Numbered from the stretch's first letter, positions 8,367 to 17,532 are shown. The stretch is 64,000 bases of DNA from Croceivirga radicis (GCF_002072105.2 NZ_MTBC01000001.1:186001-250000); one strand, 5' to 3'. Numbers and translations are program-made. Notes: generated from the sequence alone by a model not told the origin.

Positions 8367-9461
8367 TTATTCAAACACCAAACAAACGGGACTGTCCAAG
8401 GCTACCTCATGCAAAAAGTTTAAAGTGCCTTCTTTTTCATCTCGTTTAAACACGGTAATATTATTGCTCTTTTTATTCGCTACCAAAACAAACTTACCGT
8501 CTGGAGATAAGGTAAAATTTCTTGGCCAATCGCCTTCCACAGAAGTCCTGCCCACTAGACTAATTTTTCCAGTAGCTTTGTCAATTTTAAAAATTACCAA
8601 GGTGTTTTCTCCTCGGTTGCTCCCATACAAGAATTGCCCATCTGGACTCATATGGATATCCGCACAAGGGTGTGGACCAGCATAATTGGGGTCGATAGTG
8701 CTTTCTGTTTGCAAGGGCTGAAACTTACCTAATGCGTCTCTTTTAAATACCGTTAATGTTGCATTAAGTTCGTTAATAACGTACATAAAATTTCTGCTCT
8801 CATCAAACACAAAATGTCTTGGACCTGCACCTTTATCTAAAGTTAATGCCTCTTGCTCAGCAGGCACCCAACCATAAGGTTGTTTGGTATATCTTTTTAC
8901 TTGGTCTAACCCTAGATCCGCAGCAAATAATCCATCTGCATTAAAATGAGCCATATGTACATGGCTAATGCCTGTAGTGTCTGGCGGATTATGATTAATT
9001 ACTTGTCGGTCCCCTAATTGCCCATCTTCTAATAAATCAAAAATGGCCAAATTACCCCCAGAATAGTTGGAAACTGCCAATTGACCAGATGGCGAATAGG
9101 CCACATGGCACGGATTTGCTCCACCTGTTGCTTTCGCATTTACCTCTTTTAAACCATCTGACGTAACTTGGAGTGCCACAACCCCACCACTATTAGCGTC
9201 AAAGTCCGAGGTTTCCTCAACGGCATAAAGCATTTTACCATCATCAGACAATGTTAAAAAGGAAGGACTACTTAACTTAGCCTCAAGTTTTAAACTGTCT
9301 AGAGTACCCGTTAATGGATTAAACTGAATAGAATAAATACCTTCACTATTGCCATTGGTATAGGTGCCAATATATATTTTTTGCATCTCTTGTGGTTTTT
9401 CTTTTTTACAGGCGGTAAATAACAAAATTACTAAGGCTAAAATGTGGTATTGCATTTTCAT
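8367..9461 (-). CDS. Lactonase-family seven-bladed propeller lipoprotein (YbhE/Pgl-like)
   Basis: From the ATG at 9461 the product begins MKMQYHILALVILLFTACKK, a lipoprotein signal with lipidated Cys18; the frame is open to 9521 but that extension would disrupt the signal. The rest is a 7-bladed propeller of the 6-phosphogluconolactonase (Pgl/YbhE) family: YIGTYT, GGANPCHVAYSPSG, GAGPRHFVFDESRNFMYVINE, GPHPCADIHMSPDG and DWPRNFTLSPDGKFVLVANK. Being exported, it cannot serve the cytosolic pentose-phosphate pathway, so an extracellular sugar lactone is a more likely substrate (inference). The PQQ sugar dehydrogenase at 10.6 kb could produce such lactones. Confidence 0.85.
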   Translation of the reverse strand: MKMQYHILALVILLFTACKKEKPQEMQKIYIGTYTNGNSEGIYSIQFNPLTGTLDSLKLEAKLSSPSFLTLSDDGKMLYAVEETSDFDANSGGVVALQVTSDGLKEVNAKATGGANPCHVAYSPSGQLAVSNYSGGNLAIFDLLEDGQLGDRQVINHNPPDTTGISHVHMAHFNADGLFAADLGLDQVKRYTKQPYGWVPAEQEALTLDKGAGPRHFVFDESRNFMYVINELNATLTVFKRDALGKFQPLQTESTIDPNYAGPHPCADIHMSPDGQFLYGSNRGENTLVIFKIDKATGKISLVGRTSVEGDWPRNFTLSPDGKFVLVANKKSNNITVFKRDEKEGTLNFLHEVALDSPVCLVFE

Positions 9462-9483
9462 GTTTAGTGTGGTTTGTGGGCTT

Positions 9484-9513
9484 CTAAAGTAACTATTTCT
9501 AGCTAAAACCAAA
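9484..9513 (-). promoter_or_regulatory. Predicted promoter of the lactonase/VCBS operon
   Basis: On the reverse strand TTTG (9513-9510), an 18-base spacer and TACTTTAG (9491-9484) approximate the Bacteroidota sigma-A consensus TTTG-N19-TAnnTTTG, 23 bases before the ATG at 9461. Confidence 0.5.
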
Positions 9514-9543
9514 GCAACCATTAACGTTCTTTATCTTTACGCC

Positions 9544-10569
9544 GTGGATAAAGACAGTATCATCTTAATTCTATGTAGCCTTGGTATTGCGCAAGGCTTA
9601 TTTTTGTGTGGTTATTTACTCAGCCTTAAAAAAGGGAATGTACTTGGCAATCAACTCCTGTCTTTAATACTAATTGGTTTAATTCTACGTATTGGTAAGT
9701 CTATCTTACATGTTTACATAGACCTAAGCCCTTGGCAACGTAATATGGGTTTGGGCGGCATATTACTGGTGGGCCCTAGTCTTTGGTGGTATGGAAAGAT
9801 GCTCCTTTTAAAATTAAAAACATTACCCAAAAGTGCTTACCTGCATTTTATACCCTTTGGTCTATTTGAGTTATTTTGTTGGTTAATCCCCAACGATGGT
9901 CAACTATGGGCCTATCTAACGTATTACGCCGTATTTGTACATTTAGCCATCTATATAGTATTGGCGATTCGTATCTTAAAATTTGGTAGCCCTTTGGCTT
10001 CCAAAGTTGCCATACGATGGTTTAGAAACCTTGTAATTGGTGTAGGTCTAATTTGGTTCTTTTATATCGGTAATATTTTAGGTATTGTCCCTTTTTACAT
10101 TGGAGGTGCTCTTTTCTTTTCATTTTTGGTCTACGTGTTTTCTTTTTTAATGTTGAAACAGCACACCTTTACGCTAGAAAAATATGTGAACACAACTGTA
10201 GACCCTAAGGAGGTACGCCTTATCATCAATAAATTAGAACGGCTATTTACAACCGAAGCAACTTACCTACAACCCAACATGAATTTAGCTAGTGTTGCAG
10301 AACAATTACAGGTAACGCCTAGAGCATTGTCCCAAGCCATAAATGAAGTTTTGCACATGAATTTTTCGGAATATGTAAACTCCCATCGCATTAATAAAGC
10401 AAAACAACTTTTGGTACACCCTGATTATGCAGAAGAAAAAATTGCAACCATTGCTTACGATGTTGGTTTTAACAATCCTACTTCCTTTAATATTGCTTTT
10501 AAAGCAATAACCAAGATAACGCCCACACAATATAAGAAAGGGCACATTGCAGCGGTAAAATCATCTTAA
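9544..10569 (+). CDS. AraC-family regulator with N-terminal membrane sensor domain
   Basis: The 341-residue protein starts at a GTG (9544). Residues 1-205 are a bundle of about seven hydrophobic helices (SIILILCSLGIAQGLFLCGY and others), placing the sensor in the inner membrane. Residues ~225-335 form an AraC DNA-binding domain with two helix-turn-helix units (SVAEQLQVTPRALSQAIN and IATIAYDVGFNNPTSFNIAF). Membrane AraC regulators of this layout are common in Flavobacteriia. It is divergent from the lactonase/VCBS operon and precedes the PQQ dehydrogenase gene. Control of these neighbours is inferred from position only. Confidence 0.85.
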   Translation: MDKDSIILILCSLGIAQGLFLCGYLLSLKKGNVLGNQLLSLILIGLILRIGKSILHVYIDLSPWQRNMGLGGILLVGPSLWWYGKMLLLKLKTLPKSAYLHFIPFGLFELFCWLIPNDGQLWAYLTYYAVFVHLAIYIVLAIRILKFGSPLASKVAIRWFRNLVIGVGLIWFFYIGNILGIVPFYIGGALFFSFLVYVFSFLMLKQHTFTLEKYVNTTVDPKEVRLIINKLERLFTTEATYLQPNMNLASVAEQLQVTPRALSQAINEVLHMNFSEYVNSHRINKAKQLLVHPDYAEEKIATIAYDVGFNNPTSFNIAFKAITKITPTQYKKGHIAAVKSS

Positions 10570-10629
10570 AAATCATGATTTTTAAAGTTTAACCTTGCTA
10601 AAAAAGGCAGATTTGGCAAAAACAATTCT

Positions 10630-11796
10630 ATGCGTTATTTGCTATCATTGCTTTCCATTTTCTTTCTAAATTGCATTACCAAAGATGCCACACCCGTATT
10701 TAAACCTGTACCTATTCCCGTAAAGGAAGTAGTTGTTGAAGACTTAAACAAACCTTGGAGTATTGCCTTTTTATCAGAAGAAATAGCCTTGGTATCCGAG
10801 AAAAATGGTGATTTGGTAAAAGTGAACTTAACCTACCAAACAAAGACTAGCATCAAAGGTTTTCCATCGGATTTAAAAGATAGTATAGGAGCTGTAGATT
10901 TTGGTGACAATGCTGGTATTTTTGATGTATTAATAGACCCTAATTACAATCAAAATAAGCGAATCTTTATAGCCTATGCTGCTGAAAAACCTAATATAGG
11001 CAGCACTACGAAATTTATTTCCGCACGTTTGGCAAACGATTCGCTAACGGATATCCAGACTATTTTAGTCGCTGCTCCTTTTACTCAAGACAACTTTCAT
11101 TATGGTGGCGGTATGGCTATTGGTACGGACCAAAAATTATACCTAACGGTAGGAGAACGTTTGTATTGGGAAAATGATGAACCTACCACACCTATTGCGC
11201 AGGACTTAAACGACCCCAGAGGAAAAATGCATCGGTTTAACCTAGATGGCAGCATTCCAAAAGATAATCCCCTTATAGGTAAGGGTGCTATTGCCAGTAT
11301 TTACGCCTATGGAATAAGAAACGCACAAGGCATCGCTCTAAATCCAAGCACCCAATCTTTATGGTTTACAGAGCATGGCACCATACAAGGAGACGAGCTT
11401 AATCTTTTACAATCTGGTGGCAACTATGGCTGGCCTAGCAGAACCACCGGCAAATTACGGAGTAAGACCTATAAACCCCCTGTATTAGCAGACAGTAGTG
11501 TAGTTGAACCAGTCTGGTATTGGCAACACACGGTGGCTCCCACAGGCTTATGCTTTTATACAGGAACTACCTTTCCACAGTGGACCAACAGTCTGTTTGT
11601 CCCTGGACTTTCTAGAGGTAGTTTATGGCGATTTAAACTGGATGAGGATGTACCCATTTCTGCAGAAGAATTGTTCTTAGATAGTCGAGCACGTTCCCGT
11701 AAAATAGCTCAAAGCCCTGCAGGTAAACTATACCTACTTACAGATGAAGAAAACGGGAAAATCATTGAAATAAAACCTAAAACAAACGAATTATGA
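10630..11796 (+). CDS. PQQ-dependent sugar dehydrogenase (soluble glucose/sorbosone dehydrogenase family), lipoprotein
   Basis: The 388-residue protein has a short signal ending FLNC (Cys15), suggesting a lipoprotein. It has the GSDH six-bladed propeller blocks: NKPWSIAFLSEE, the conserved active-site-region motif HYGGGMAIGTDQKLYLTVGE, DPRGKMHRFNLDGSIPKDNP, GIRNAQGIALNP, LWFTEHG...GDELNLLQSGGNYGWP and the C-terminal WRFKL blade. Family members oxidise aldoses to lactones with PQQ and calcium in the periplasm. No PQQ biosynthesis genes are in the window, so the cofactor may be imported or made elsewhere. Its stop overlaps the next ATG by four bases. Confidence 0.85.
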   Translation: MRYLLSLLSIFFLNCITKDATPVFKPVPIPVKEVVVEDLNKPWSIAFLSEEIALVSEKNGDLVKVNLTYQTKTSIKGFPSDLKDSIGAVDFGDNAGIFDVLIDPNYNQNKRIFIAYAAEKPNIGSTTKFISARLANDSLTDIQTILVAAPFTQDNFHYGGGMAIGTDQKLYLTVGERLYWENDEPTTPIAQDLNDPRGKMHRFNLDGSIPKDNPLIGKGAIASIYAYGIRNAQGIALNPSTQSLWFTEHGTIQGDELNLLQSGGNYGWPSRTTGKLRSKTYKPPVLADSSVVEPVWYWQHTVAPTGLCFYTGTTFPQWTNSLFVPGLSRGSLWRFKLDEDVPISAEELFLDSRARSRKIAQSPAGKLYLLTDEENGKIIEIKPKTNEL

Positions 11797-12221
11797 AAAA
11801 AGTATGTATCGTCTTAACCCTATTCATTTCAATACTAAGTTTCGGCCAGAACGAGGTTGCTGCCATAACCACAACGCTAAATTTATACTTAGAAGGTTCT
11901 TCTTATAATTATCCAGAAAAAATCACTGAAGCTTTTTATAAGGATGCGCCTCTATTCTTATCCAAACCAGACCAAGAAATATGGCTTGTTAGTCCGGAAG
12001 CGTATGCTGGTTTTTACGAAAACAAAGAAAAAGGAGCATATAACGGCAGGGCTACAAAAGTGCTTTCTATAGAAGTATTAAATGATATTGCCCTAGCAAA
12101 AGCGGAAATATATTTTGAAAAAACAAAAGATATTTATGTGGATATATTCTTGCTTAAAAAGCTATCAGGGACTTGGAAGATTATTAGTAAGGCAGCTTCC
12201 AACACCACTCGAAGCGAGTAA
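11793..12221 (+). CDS. Exported NTF2-like / lumazine-binding-like protein
   Basis: The 142-residue protein has a signal peptide (MKKVCIVLTLFISILSFGQ) and a compact cone-shaped NTF2-like domain of the Lumazine_bd_2 type. It shows YLEGSSYNYPEKITEAFY near the N-terminus and a final ...DIFLLKKLSGTWKIISKA strand. This group includes snoaL/DUF4440-like proteins; no active site is recognisable. It overlaps the PQQ dehydrogenase by ATGA and is probably coupled to it. Its stop TAA (12219-12221) abuts the stop of the convergent MATE gene with no spacer. Confidence 0.8.
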   Translation: MKKVCIVLTLFISILSFGQNEVAAITTTLNLYLEGSSYNYPEKITEAFYKDAPLFLSKPDQEIWLVSPEAYAGFYENKEKGAYNGRATKVLSIEVLNDIALAKAEIYFEKTKDIYVDIFLLKKLSGTWKIISKAASNTTRSE

Positions 12222-13598
12222 TTAGTGCAATGTTCTTTTCACTTCTTTATATAAATAGATACCGGTGACAATTGTAGCAAGTACATCTGCTATAGAAAAA
12301 GACATCCACACTCCCAATTCTCCATAGATGGATGGCAACATTAAAATTAGCGGTATAAAAAAAATGCCTTGTCTGGTAAGCGTTAAAATTAATGCAGGAA
12401 CAGCCTTACCAATTGCCTGAAAATAAGCGGCGCCTATTAACTGCAAAGCAATTATAGGTGTAGCCAAAAATACCAAACGCATTGCTAGCGGTATGTGCTC
12501 CAAAACATAGGCGTTGATGGCCAAGGCTTGTTCATCTAAATCTGGCCTATCACTTAAAAATAACTGGGCAATTTCTTTGGGAAAAACCGTTAGAATCACA
12601 AAAACCAATGTGGCAACCAAAGCGGCATATTTAATAGCGGTAATTATTGTTTTCTTTACCCGATCATATTTTTCTGCACCATAATTAAAGCCAGCAATTG
12701 GTAAAAAGCCCTGTGTAACCCCAAAAACAGGAAATAAGGCAAACATGAGCATACGCCCAATTATGGCATAAACCGCAACTAATGGCTCACCACCTAGATT
12801 AAAGAGAATATTATTCATTAAAAGGTAGGTAATACTGGTAACGGCTTGCCTTGCCAAGGTAACGAAACCCAGTGAACCAATTTCCTTTAATACCGAGCCA
12901 TTAAGTTTAAAATGCTGAAAATTAATTTTAAGTTCGGAATTGGGCGAAAGAAAAAAATAAAAGACGTAACCAAAACAAAGTAAATAACCTGCCGTGGTAG
13001 CCCATGCCGCCCCGTGCATTCCCCAATCCAACACATAAATAAAAAGGTAATCCAACACCAAATTTCCAATAGACGGGATAATCATTGCCGTCATAGCATA
13101 TTTTGGTTTGCCCTCTGCCCTAATTACGGCATTGCCCATCATACACAGTGCTAAAAACGGCACACCGTATAATACAATTACGTAGTAAATTTTTGCTAAA
13201 TCAAAAATTGCACCTTTACCTCCAAAAGCAGGAATAAGCGTATCTACATAAAGTAACCCCAGTATTACCATGCTTATGGTTACTAATAAGGTTAAGCTTA
13301 TTTGATTGCCAAAGGTGAGCAAGGCCTTTTCTTTTTGGTTAGAACCTAAAGCCCTAGAAATAATACTTGCCCCTCCAATACCTATGGCCATACCTAGGGC
13401 GGCTATAAAAAAAGAAACCGGCAAAACTACATTTATGGCAGCAATGGCTATGGGTCCTATCCAATTGCCAACAAATATGGTGTCTACCAAAATATTTAAG
13501 GACATGACCAAAATACCAATAGATGCTGGCACAGCTTGTTTTACCAATAATTTACCTATTGGTTCTGTGCCCAATGCTTCAGAAGATACGTTGGCCAT
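12222..13598 (-). CDS. MATE-family multidrug/sodium efflux transporter
   Basis: The 458-residue integral membrane protein has about 12 helices in two homologous halves. Typical MATE features near the N-terminus are PIGKLLVKQAVPASIGILVMSLN, NILVDTIFVGNW and GMAIGIGGASIISRALGS, with the matching second-half motif GVTQGFLPIAGFNYGAEKY. The family exports cationic drugs or metabolites coupled to Na+ or H+. No regulator is adjacent. The 28-bp gap to the upstream DUF3050 gene on the same strand makes co-transcription with hemH-DUF3050 possible. Confidence 0.92.
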   Translation of the reverse strand: MANVSSEALGTEPIGKLLVKQAVPASIGILVMSLNILVDTIFVGNWIGPIAIAAINVVLPVSFFIAALGMAIGIGGASIISRALGSNQKEKALLTFGNQISLTLLVTISMVILGLLYVDTLIPAFGGKGAIFDLAKIYYVIVLYGVPFLALCMMGNAVIRAEGKPKYAMTAMIIPSIGNLVLDYLFIYVLDWGMHGAAWATTAGYLLCFGYVFYFFLSPNSELKINFQHFKLNGSVLKEIGSLGFVTLARQAVTSITYLLMNNILFNLGGEPLVAVYAIIGRMLMFALFPVFGVTQGFLPIAGFNYGAEKYDRVKKTIITAIKYAALVATLVFVILTVFPKEIAQLFLSDRPDLDEQALAINAYVLEHIPLAMRLVFLATPIIALQLIGAAYFQAIGKAVPALILTLTRQGIFFIPLILMLPSIYGELGVWMSFSIADVLATIVTGIYLYKEVKRTLH

Positions 13599-13626
13599 GT
13601 TTTCCTATTTCATTATAACCCTCAAG

Positions 13627-14418
13627 TTATACTAGTGTAGACTGTTCTTTGTTCAACATTATGGTATTGGCGATACTGCTCCACAAAGCTACACGCTTCT
13701 CCAAGGCCAGTTTGGAATATTCCAATACTTCTTCCCACTTAACAACATCTTCACCGCAAAGCTCAGCAATCATTTTTAAGGCAAGGGGTCCATGCTCATC
13801 CCCATCCAATTCTATATGCCTTTTTAGATAGTAGGTTAATTTTGGATAATTGCCCTCTCCAGTTTTTTCTGCACCTTCCACTATTTTTAAGAACATATCT
13901 GGTATAACATCTTCCCTTCCAAAGGTAAAGGCTGCGGCAATGATGTGCGGCTTTTGGGTTTTAATTACATCAAAAGTAAAGCCAACAAAACCTTTTTCAG
14001 CTTCGTTCAGATAAGAAGCTTGGATTTGCTCGCCAATATCTTCTAAGTCCTTTACGTTAGAAATGAAATTTAGCACGTTGTCCGTATTGGCACCAACTTC
14101 TTTCATTGCATCTAAATACATGGAAAAGTGGCTTTTGTACTCCCCTTTTTCATTAACGTCTGTTTCTTCTTCTAGCACAATCTCATTGATAAACCTTGCG
14201 GTGGCATTATTTACCACAGGTTTCCAAGGTAAGGTGGTGCAAGTAAGCTTAGTTTGTAACGCTTTTAACAAAGACATAAAATCCCAAACCGCATATACAT
14301 GGCTTTCCATGAAAAGTTGTACATCCGTTACGGTATTTAAACAGGAATATAATTGGTGATTGTTAAGCGTTTCTCTCAACGGAGCCAATGCTAATTCTAT
14401 TTCTTTTGCTTTGGTCAT
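13627..14418 (-). CDS. DUF3050 protein, haem-oxygenase-like fold, candidate diiron enzyme
   Basis: The 263-residue protein matches DUF3050 throughout: LYSCLNTVTDVQLFMESHVYAVWDFMSLLKALQ near the N-terminus, then CTTLPWKP and ARFINEIVLEEETD. A metal-ligand-like motif, H201-x3-D205-x3-H209 (RHIELDGDEHG), lies near the C-terminus. Together with Glu38, His40 and the EEETD acidic patch, this resembles the helix-borne ligand set of haem-oxygenase-like diiron oxygenases (inference from motif). The gene is 21 bp downstream of ferrochelatase on the same strand, so a role linked to haem or iron is plausible. No function is established to my knowledge. Confidence 0.8.
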   Translation of the reverse strand: MTKAKEIELALAPLRETLNNHQLYSCLNTVTDVQLFMESHVYAVWDFMSLLKALQTKLTCTTLPWKPVVNNATARFINEIVLEEETDVNEKGEYKSHFSMYLDAMKEVGANTDNVLNFISNVKDLEDIGEQIQASYLNEAEKGFVGFTFDVIKTQKPHIIAAAFTFGREDVIPDMFLKIVEGAEKTGEGNYPKLTYYLKRHIELDGDEHGPLALKMIAELCGEDVVKWEEVLEYSKLALEKRVALWSSIANTIMLNKEQSTLV

Positions 14419-14439
14419 TTTTTTAAGTATTTACGGGGG

Positions 14440-15486
14440 TTACCTTATATGGGTTTGTGGTAATGCATCTGTTTCTTGCCATTCTTTAAGCCAACTCACC
14501 ATAACGGATACCCAATCGTCTCTATCATTTAAACAAGGTATGTGTATGTAGTCCGTTCCACCAGCTTCCATAAATTCTTCCTTGCCCTCCATGGCAATTT
14601 CTTCCAAGGTTTCTAAACAATCACTTACAAAGGCAGGGGTAATAACGGCCAATTTGGTCTTGCCCTCTTTTGCCAAACGTTCAAATTCAAAATCGGTATA
14701 CGGTTTTAGCCAAGGATCGTTAGGTAATCTAGATTGAAAGGAAGAACTTACCTTGTCTCTTGGCAAACCTAGTTCCTTAATTACCAATTCCGTTGTGTCA
14801 TAACATTGGTGTCTATAGCAGGTATGGTGTGCCACGGAGTTGGTTTTACAACAACTACCATCTATTTTACAATGAAACTTTGTTGGATCAGACTTACGTA
14901 TATGTCGCTCAGGAATTCCATGATAGGAAAACAGCACATGATCGTATTCAAAAGTATCTAAATGCTCTTTTATACTCTTAGAGAGCACTTTAACATAGGC
15001 AGGATTACTATAAAAAGCCGGCATGGTAGTTAATTGCATCTCTGGAAAAAAGGCATCTTTATCTTCCATGGCTTTTACCACTACCGTTTCATAAGAAGAC
15101 ATGGCATAATGTGGATATAAAGGAACCAAGTACACGTGTTCTACCCCTTGATTCTTTAACTCTTGCAAACCCTCTTTTATGCTTCCGCTACCATAACGCA
15201 TACCTAGTGCAACCGGAATATCAAGTTGTGCAGCCACTTTTTCCTTAAAGCGCTCTGAAAGGATAATTAAAGGGGAACCCTCTTCCCACCAGATTTTAGA
15301 ATAGGCTTTTGCAGACTTTTTAGGTCTTGTTTGTAATATAATACCTCTTACAATTAGATTTCTAAGTATTGGATTTACATCAATTACCCTTTCGTCCATC
15401 AAAAATTCATCCAAATACGGTTTTACGTCTTTTGGGGTTGGACTATCTGGAGAACCAAGATTTACCAGAAGTACGCCTTTTTTCAT
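14440..15486 (-). CDS. hemH: Ferrochelatase
   Basis: HemH inserts Fe2+ into protoporphyrin (or coproporphyrin) in the last steps of haem synthesis. From the ATG at 15486 the protein (348 aa) opens MKKGVLLVNLGSPDSP, the family signature; an open frame to 15516 is not conserved-looking. The catalytic His lies in FSYHGIPERH, and the metal-site acid region is FVSDCLETLEEI. Between them is a cysteine-rich stretch with pattern C-x5-CC-x9-C-x4-C. It is separate from the main hem operon but 4 kb away, and it leads into DUF3050. Confidence 0.95.
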   Translation of the reverse strand: MKKGVLLVNLGSPDSPTPKDVKPYLDEFLMDERVIDVNPILRNLIVRGIILQTRPKKSAKAYSKIWWEEGSPLIILSERFKEKVAAQLDIPVALGMRYGSGSIKEGLQELKNQGVEHVYLVPLYPHYAMSSYETVVVKAMEDKDAFFPEMQLTTMPAFYSNPAYVKVLSKSIKEHLDTFEYDHVLFSYHGIPERHIRKSDPTKFHCKIDGSCCKTNSVAHHTCYRHQCYDTTELVIKELGLPRDKVSSSFQSRLPNDPWLKPYTDFEFERLAKEGKTKLAVITPAFVSDCLETLEEIAMEGKEEFMEAGGTDYIHIPCLNDRDDWVSVMVSWLKEWQETDALPQTHIR

Positions 15487-15505
15487 AGTTGCATTTTTAG
15501 GAATA

Positions 15506-15513
15506 CAAAAATA
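15506..15513 (-). promoter_or_regulatory. Predicted -7 box of hemH
   Basis: Reverse strand TATTTTTG fits TAnnTTTG exactly and lies 19 bases upstream of the chosen hemH ATG. A TATCGTTAA motif (15528-15536) sits just upstream. Confidence 0.45.
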
Positions 15514-15622
15514 CAACTTGCAACGCTTATCGTTAATACTGGGTTAAATTGTTTTCTTATGGTATATAAGTAAATACTATATGAAGAGAATACAGTATCT
15601 TGAAAAAAGCTAAATAGTACCT

Positions 15623-16699
15623 ATGAACAACTTTTTAAATTCCGTACAAAAAGAATCTTTGGTGTTTTTTGTATGTACACTCCTAGGTTTATTCCTTGCA
15701 TACCTATTAAGCCGTCTTATTTTAAAACGATTGGGCAAGAACCCAAAATATCTTTTACCAAAAGGCACGTTTAAGAGGCTTTCTTATCCTATTTTTCTAA
15801 TTCTGCTTTCCTTTTTAATACGGTCCTCGTCTTTACGCGAACTATTAACGCTAGAAGCGTATGCGTATTGGTTTAGAAAAATTAGCACCTTACTTTTTAT
15901 TTTTTCCTTTACCTGGCTAATTGTTGCTATTCTAAAAATCACTAAGAAAATAGTGCTCTTGCGGTACGATGTAGGCGTAAGCAATAACCTAAAAGCCAGA
16001 AAGGTGTACACCCAATTCAATATTTTAGAACGCATTGTCATTTTTGTGGTCATTATTTTGGCAATGGGCGCCGCACTTATGACGTTTGAAGAAATTAGAA
16101 AAATTGGTCTAAGTGTCTTTGCATCGGCAGGTGTAGCGGGTATTATCATTGGTTTTTCTGCCCAAAAGTTTATAGGAACCATTATCGCTGGCATACAAAT
16201 AGCCATTGCGCAACCCATAAAACTAGACGATGTGGTTATTGTTGAAGGTGAGTGGGGCCGTATTGAAGAAATAACCCTGACCTATGTGGTGGTAAAAATT
16301 TGGGATAAACGCCGATTAATTGTACCTACACCTTATTTTATTGATAAACCTTTTCAAAATTGGACCAAGACATCTTCTGATATTTTGGGCACTGTTTTTT
16401 TATATACTGATTACAATGTACCCTTTGATAAGCTTAGAGAAGAACTCACCCGTATTTTAGAGGATACCGATTTATGGGACAAGGAAGTAAATGTCTTACA
16501 AGTAACCGATTCTAAGGCAAACTACGTGGAAATTCGTGCTTTAATGAGCGCTAAAGATTCACCTACCGCTTGGGACCTACGCGTACATGTACGGGAACAA
16601 TTAATAGCCTATCTGCAAAAAAACTACCCTGAAAGCATTGCTAGAAATCGTGTATTATTGTGGGACGAATCCAAAAACAAACCTTCAGATGAAGCATAG
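15623..16699 (+). CDS. Mechanosensitive ion channel, MscS family
   Basis: The 358-residue inner-membrane protein has about four to five helices before the MscS core. The pore-lining helix is seen as LSVFASAGVAGIIIGFSAQKFIGTIIAG, followed by the beta domain (QPIKLDDVVIVEGEWGRIEEI), as in MscS pores with Gly/Ala packing. Such channels open on membrane tension and release solutes on osmotic downshift. The gene starts a rightward unit divergent from hemH, and its end overlaps the DUF1460 start by 11 bases. Confidence 0.92.
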   Translation: MNNFLNSVQKESLVFFVCTLLGLFLAYLLSRLILKRLGKNPKYLLPKGTFKRLSYPIFLILLSFLIRSSSLRELLTLEAYAYWFRKISTLLFIFSFTWLIVAILKITKKIVLLRYDVGVSNNLKARKVYTQFNILERIVIFVVIILAMGAALMTFEEIRKIGLSVFASAGVAGIIIGFSAQKFIGTIIAGIQIAIAQPIKLDDVVIVEGEWGRIEEITLTYVVVKIWDKRRLIVPTPYFIDKPFQNWTKTSSDILGTVFLYTDYNVPFDKLREELTRILEDTDLWDKEVNVLQVTDSKANYVEIRALMSAKDSPTAWDLRVHVREQLIAYLQKNYPESIARNRVLLWDESKNKPSDEA

Positions 16700-17528
16700 C
16701 CTGTTTTTTGCATTTCTTATAGGCGTTAACATCCTTAACGCGCAATTGGTGTATAACAAAAAAGACAGCTTACTTGTCTTGGATAAATTGGAAAGGTTAA
16801 AAAATATTGACAAACACACTTCAGGGGAAGCTATAGTTGCCGTTGGCCAATGGTATTTGGGAACGCCTTATGTAGAAAAGACGTTAGAAGTAGCTGCCAC
16901 GGAACCTCTGGTAATTAATCAGTCTGGTTTGGATTGCACCACTTTTGTAGAAAATGCATTGGCCTTGAGCCTACTTGCCCAAAAAAAAGAAATCTCTTGG
17001 AACAACTTTATAAAAAACTTAGAAACCATTAGGTATAGAAATGGTATTCGCAGCGGTTACCCATCAAGATTACATTATTTTTCAGAGTGGATAAAAGACA
17101 ACGAAAAAAAAGGCTTGGTAAAAGACATTACTGCAGATTTGGGTGGCGTGCCGCTAACAAAACCCATCAATTTTATGGGCACGCATCGCCAGTTGTATCC
17201 ACATTTAAAAGATAATGACGCCAACTACCAGCAGTTACTTGCTATAGAGCAAAAATTGGCCAAAGAAGACCTATGCTATATACCCCAATCAGAAATCAAA
17301 GCAGCAGAAAAATTCATTAACACGGGGGATATAGTAGCACTTGCAACCAACATAAAAGGTTTGGATGTTACCCACACCGGAATATTGGTAAAAAAACCAA
17401 ACGGACGGGTTTATTTATTACATGCTTCTAGCTCACAAAAGAAAGTGGTACTTAGCAAAGAGCCTTTAGTAGACTATCTAAAAAAGATAAAAAGCAATAT
17501 AGGTATTATAGTTGCTAGACCCCAGTAA
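16689..17528 (+). CDS. DUF1460 exported protein, NlpC/P60-like amidase
   Basis: From the ATG at 16689 the product (279 aa) starts with a signal peptide MKHSLFFAFLIGVNILNAQ; the in-frame start at 16638 would bury it. The NlpC/P60-like catalytic dyad is visible: Cys in SGLDCTTFVENALAL and His in VTHTGILVKK. DUF1460 proteins from Bacteroides are periplasmic N-acetylmuramoyl-L-alanine amidases acting on peptidoglycan fragments. The gene overlaps the MscS gene by 11 bases, linking an osmotic valve with cell-wall turnover, and it ends 4 bp from the convergent ThuA gene. Confidence 0.88.
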   Translation: MKHSLFFAFLIGVNILNAQLVYNKKDSLLVLDKLERLKNIDKHTSGEAIVAVGQWYLGTPYVEKTLEVAATEPLVINQSGLDCTTFVENALALSLLAQKKEISWNNFIKNLETIRYRNGIRSGYPSRLHYFSEWIKDNEKKGLVKDITADLGGVPLTKPINFMGTHRQLYPHLKDNDANYQQLLAIEQKLAKEDLCYIPQSEIKAAEKFINTGDIVALATNIKGLDVTHTGILVKKPNGRVYLLHASSSQKKVVLSKEPLVDYLKKIKSNIGIIVARPQ

Positions 17529-17532
17529 ATTA

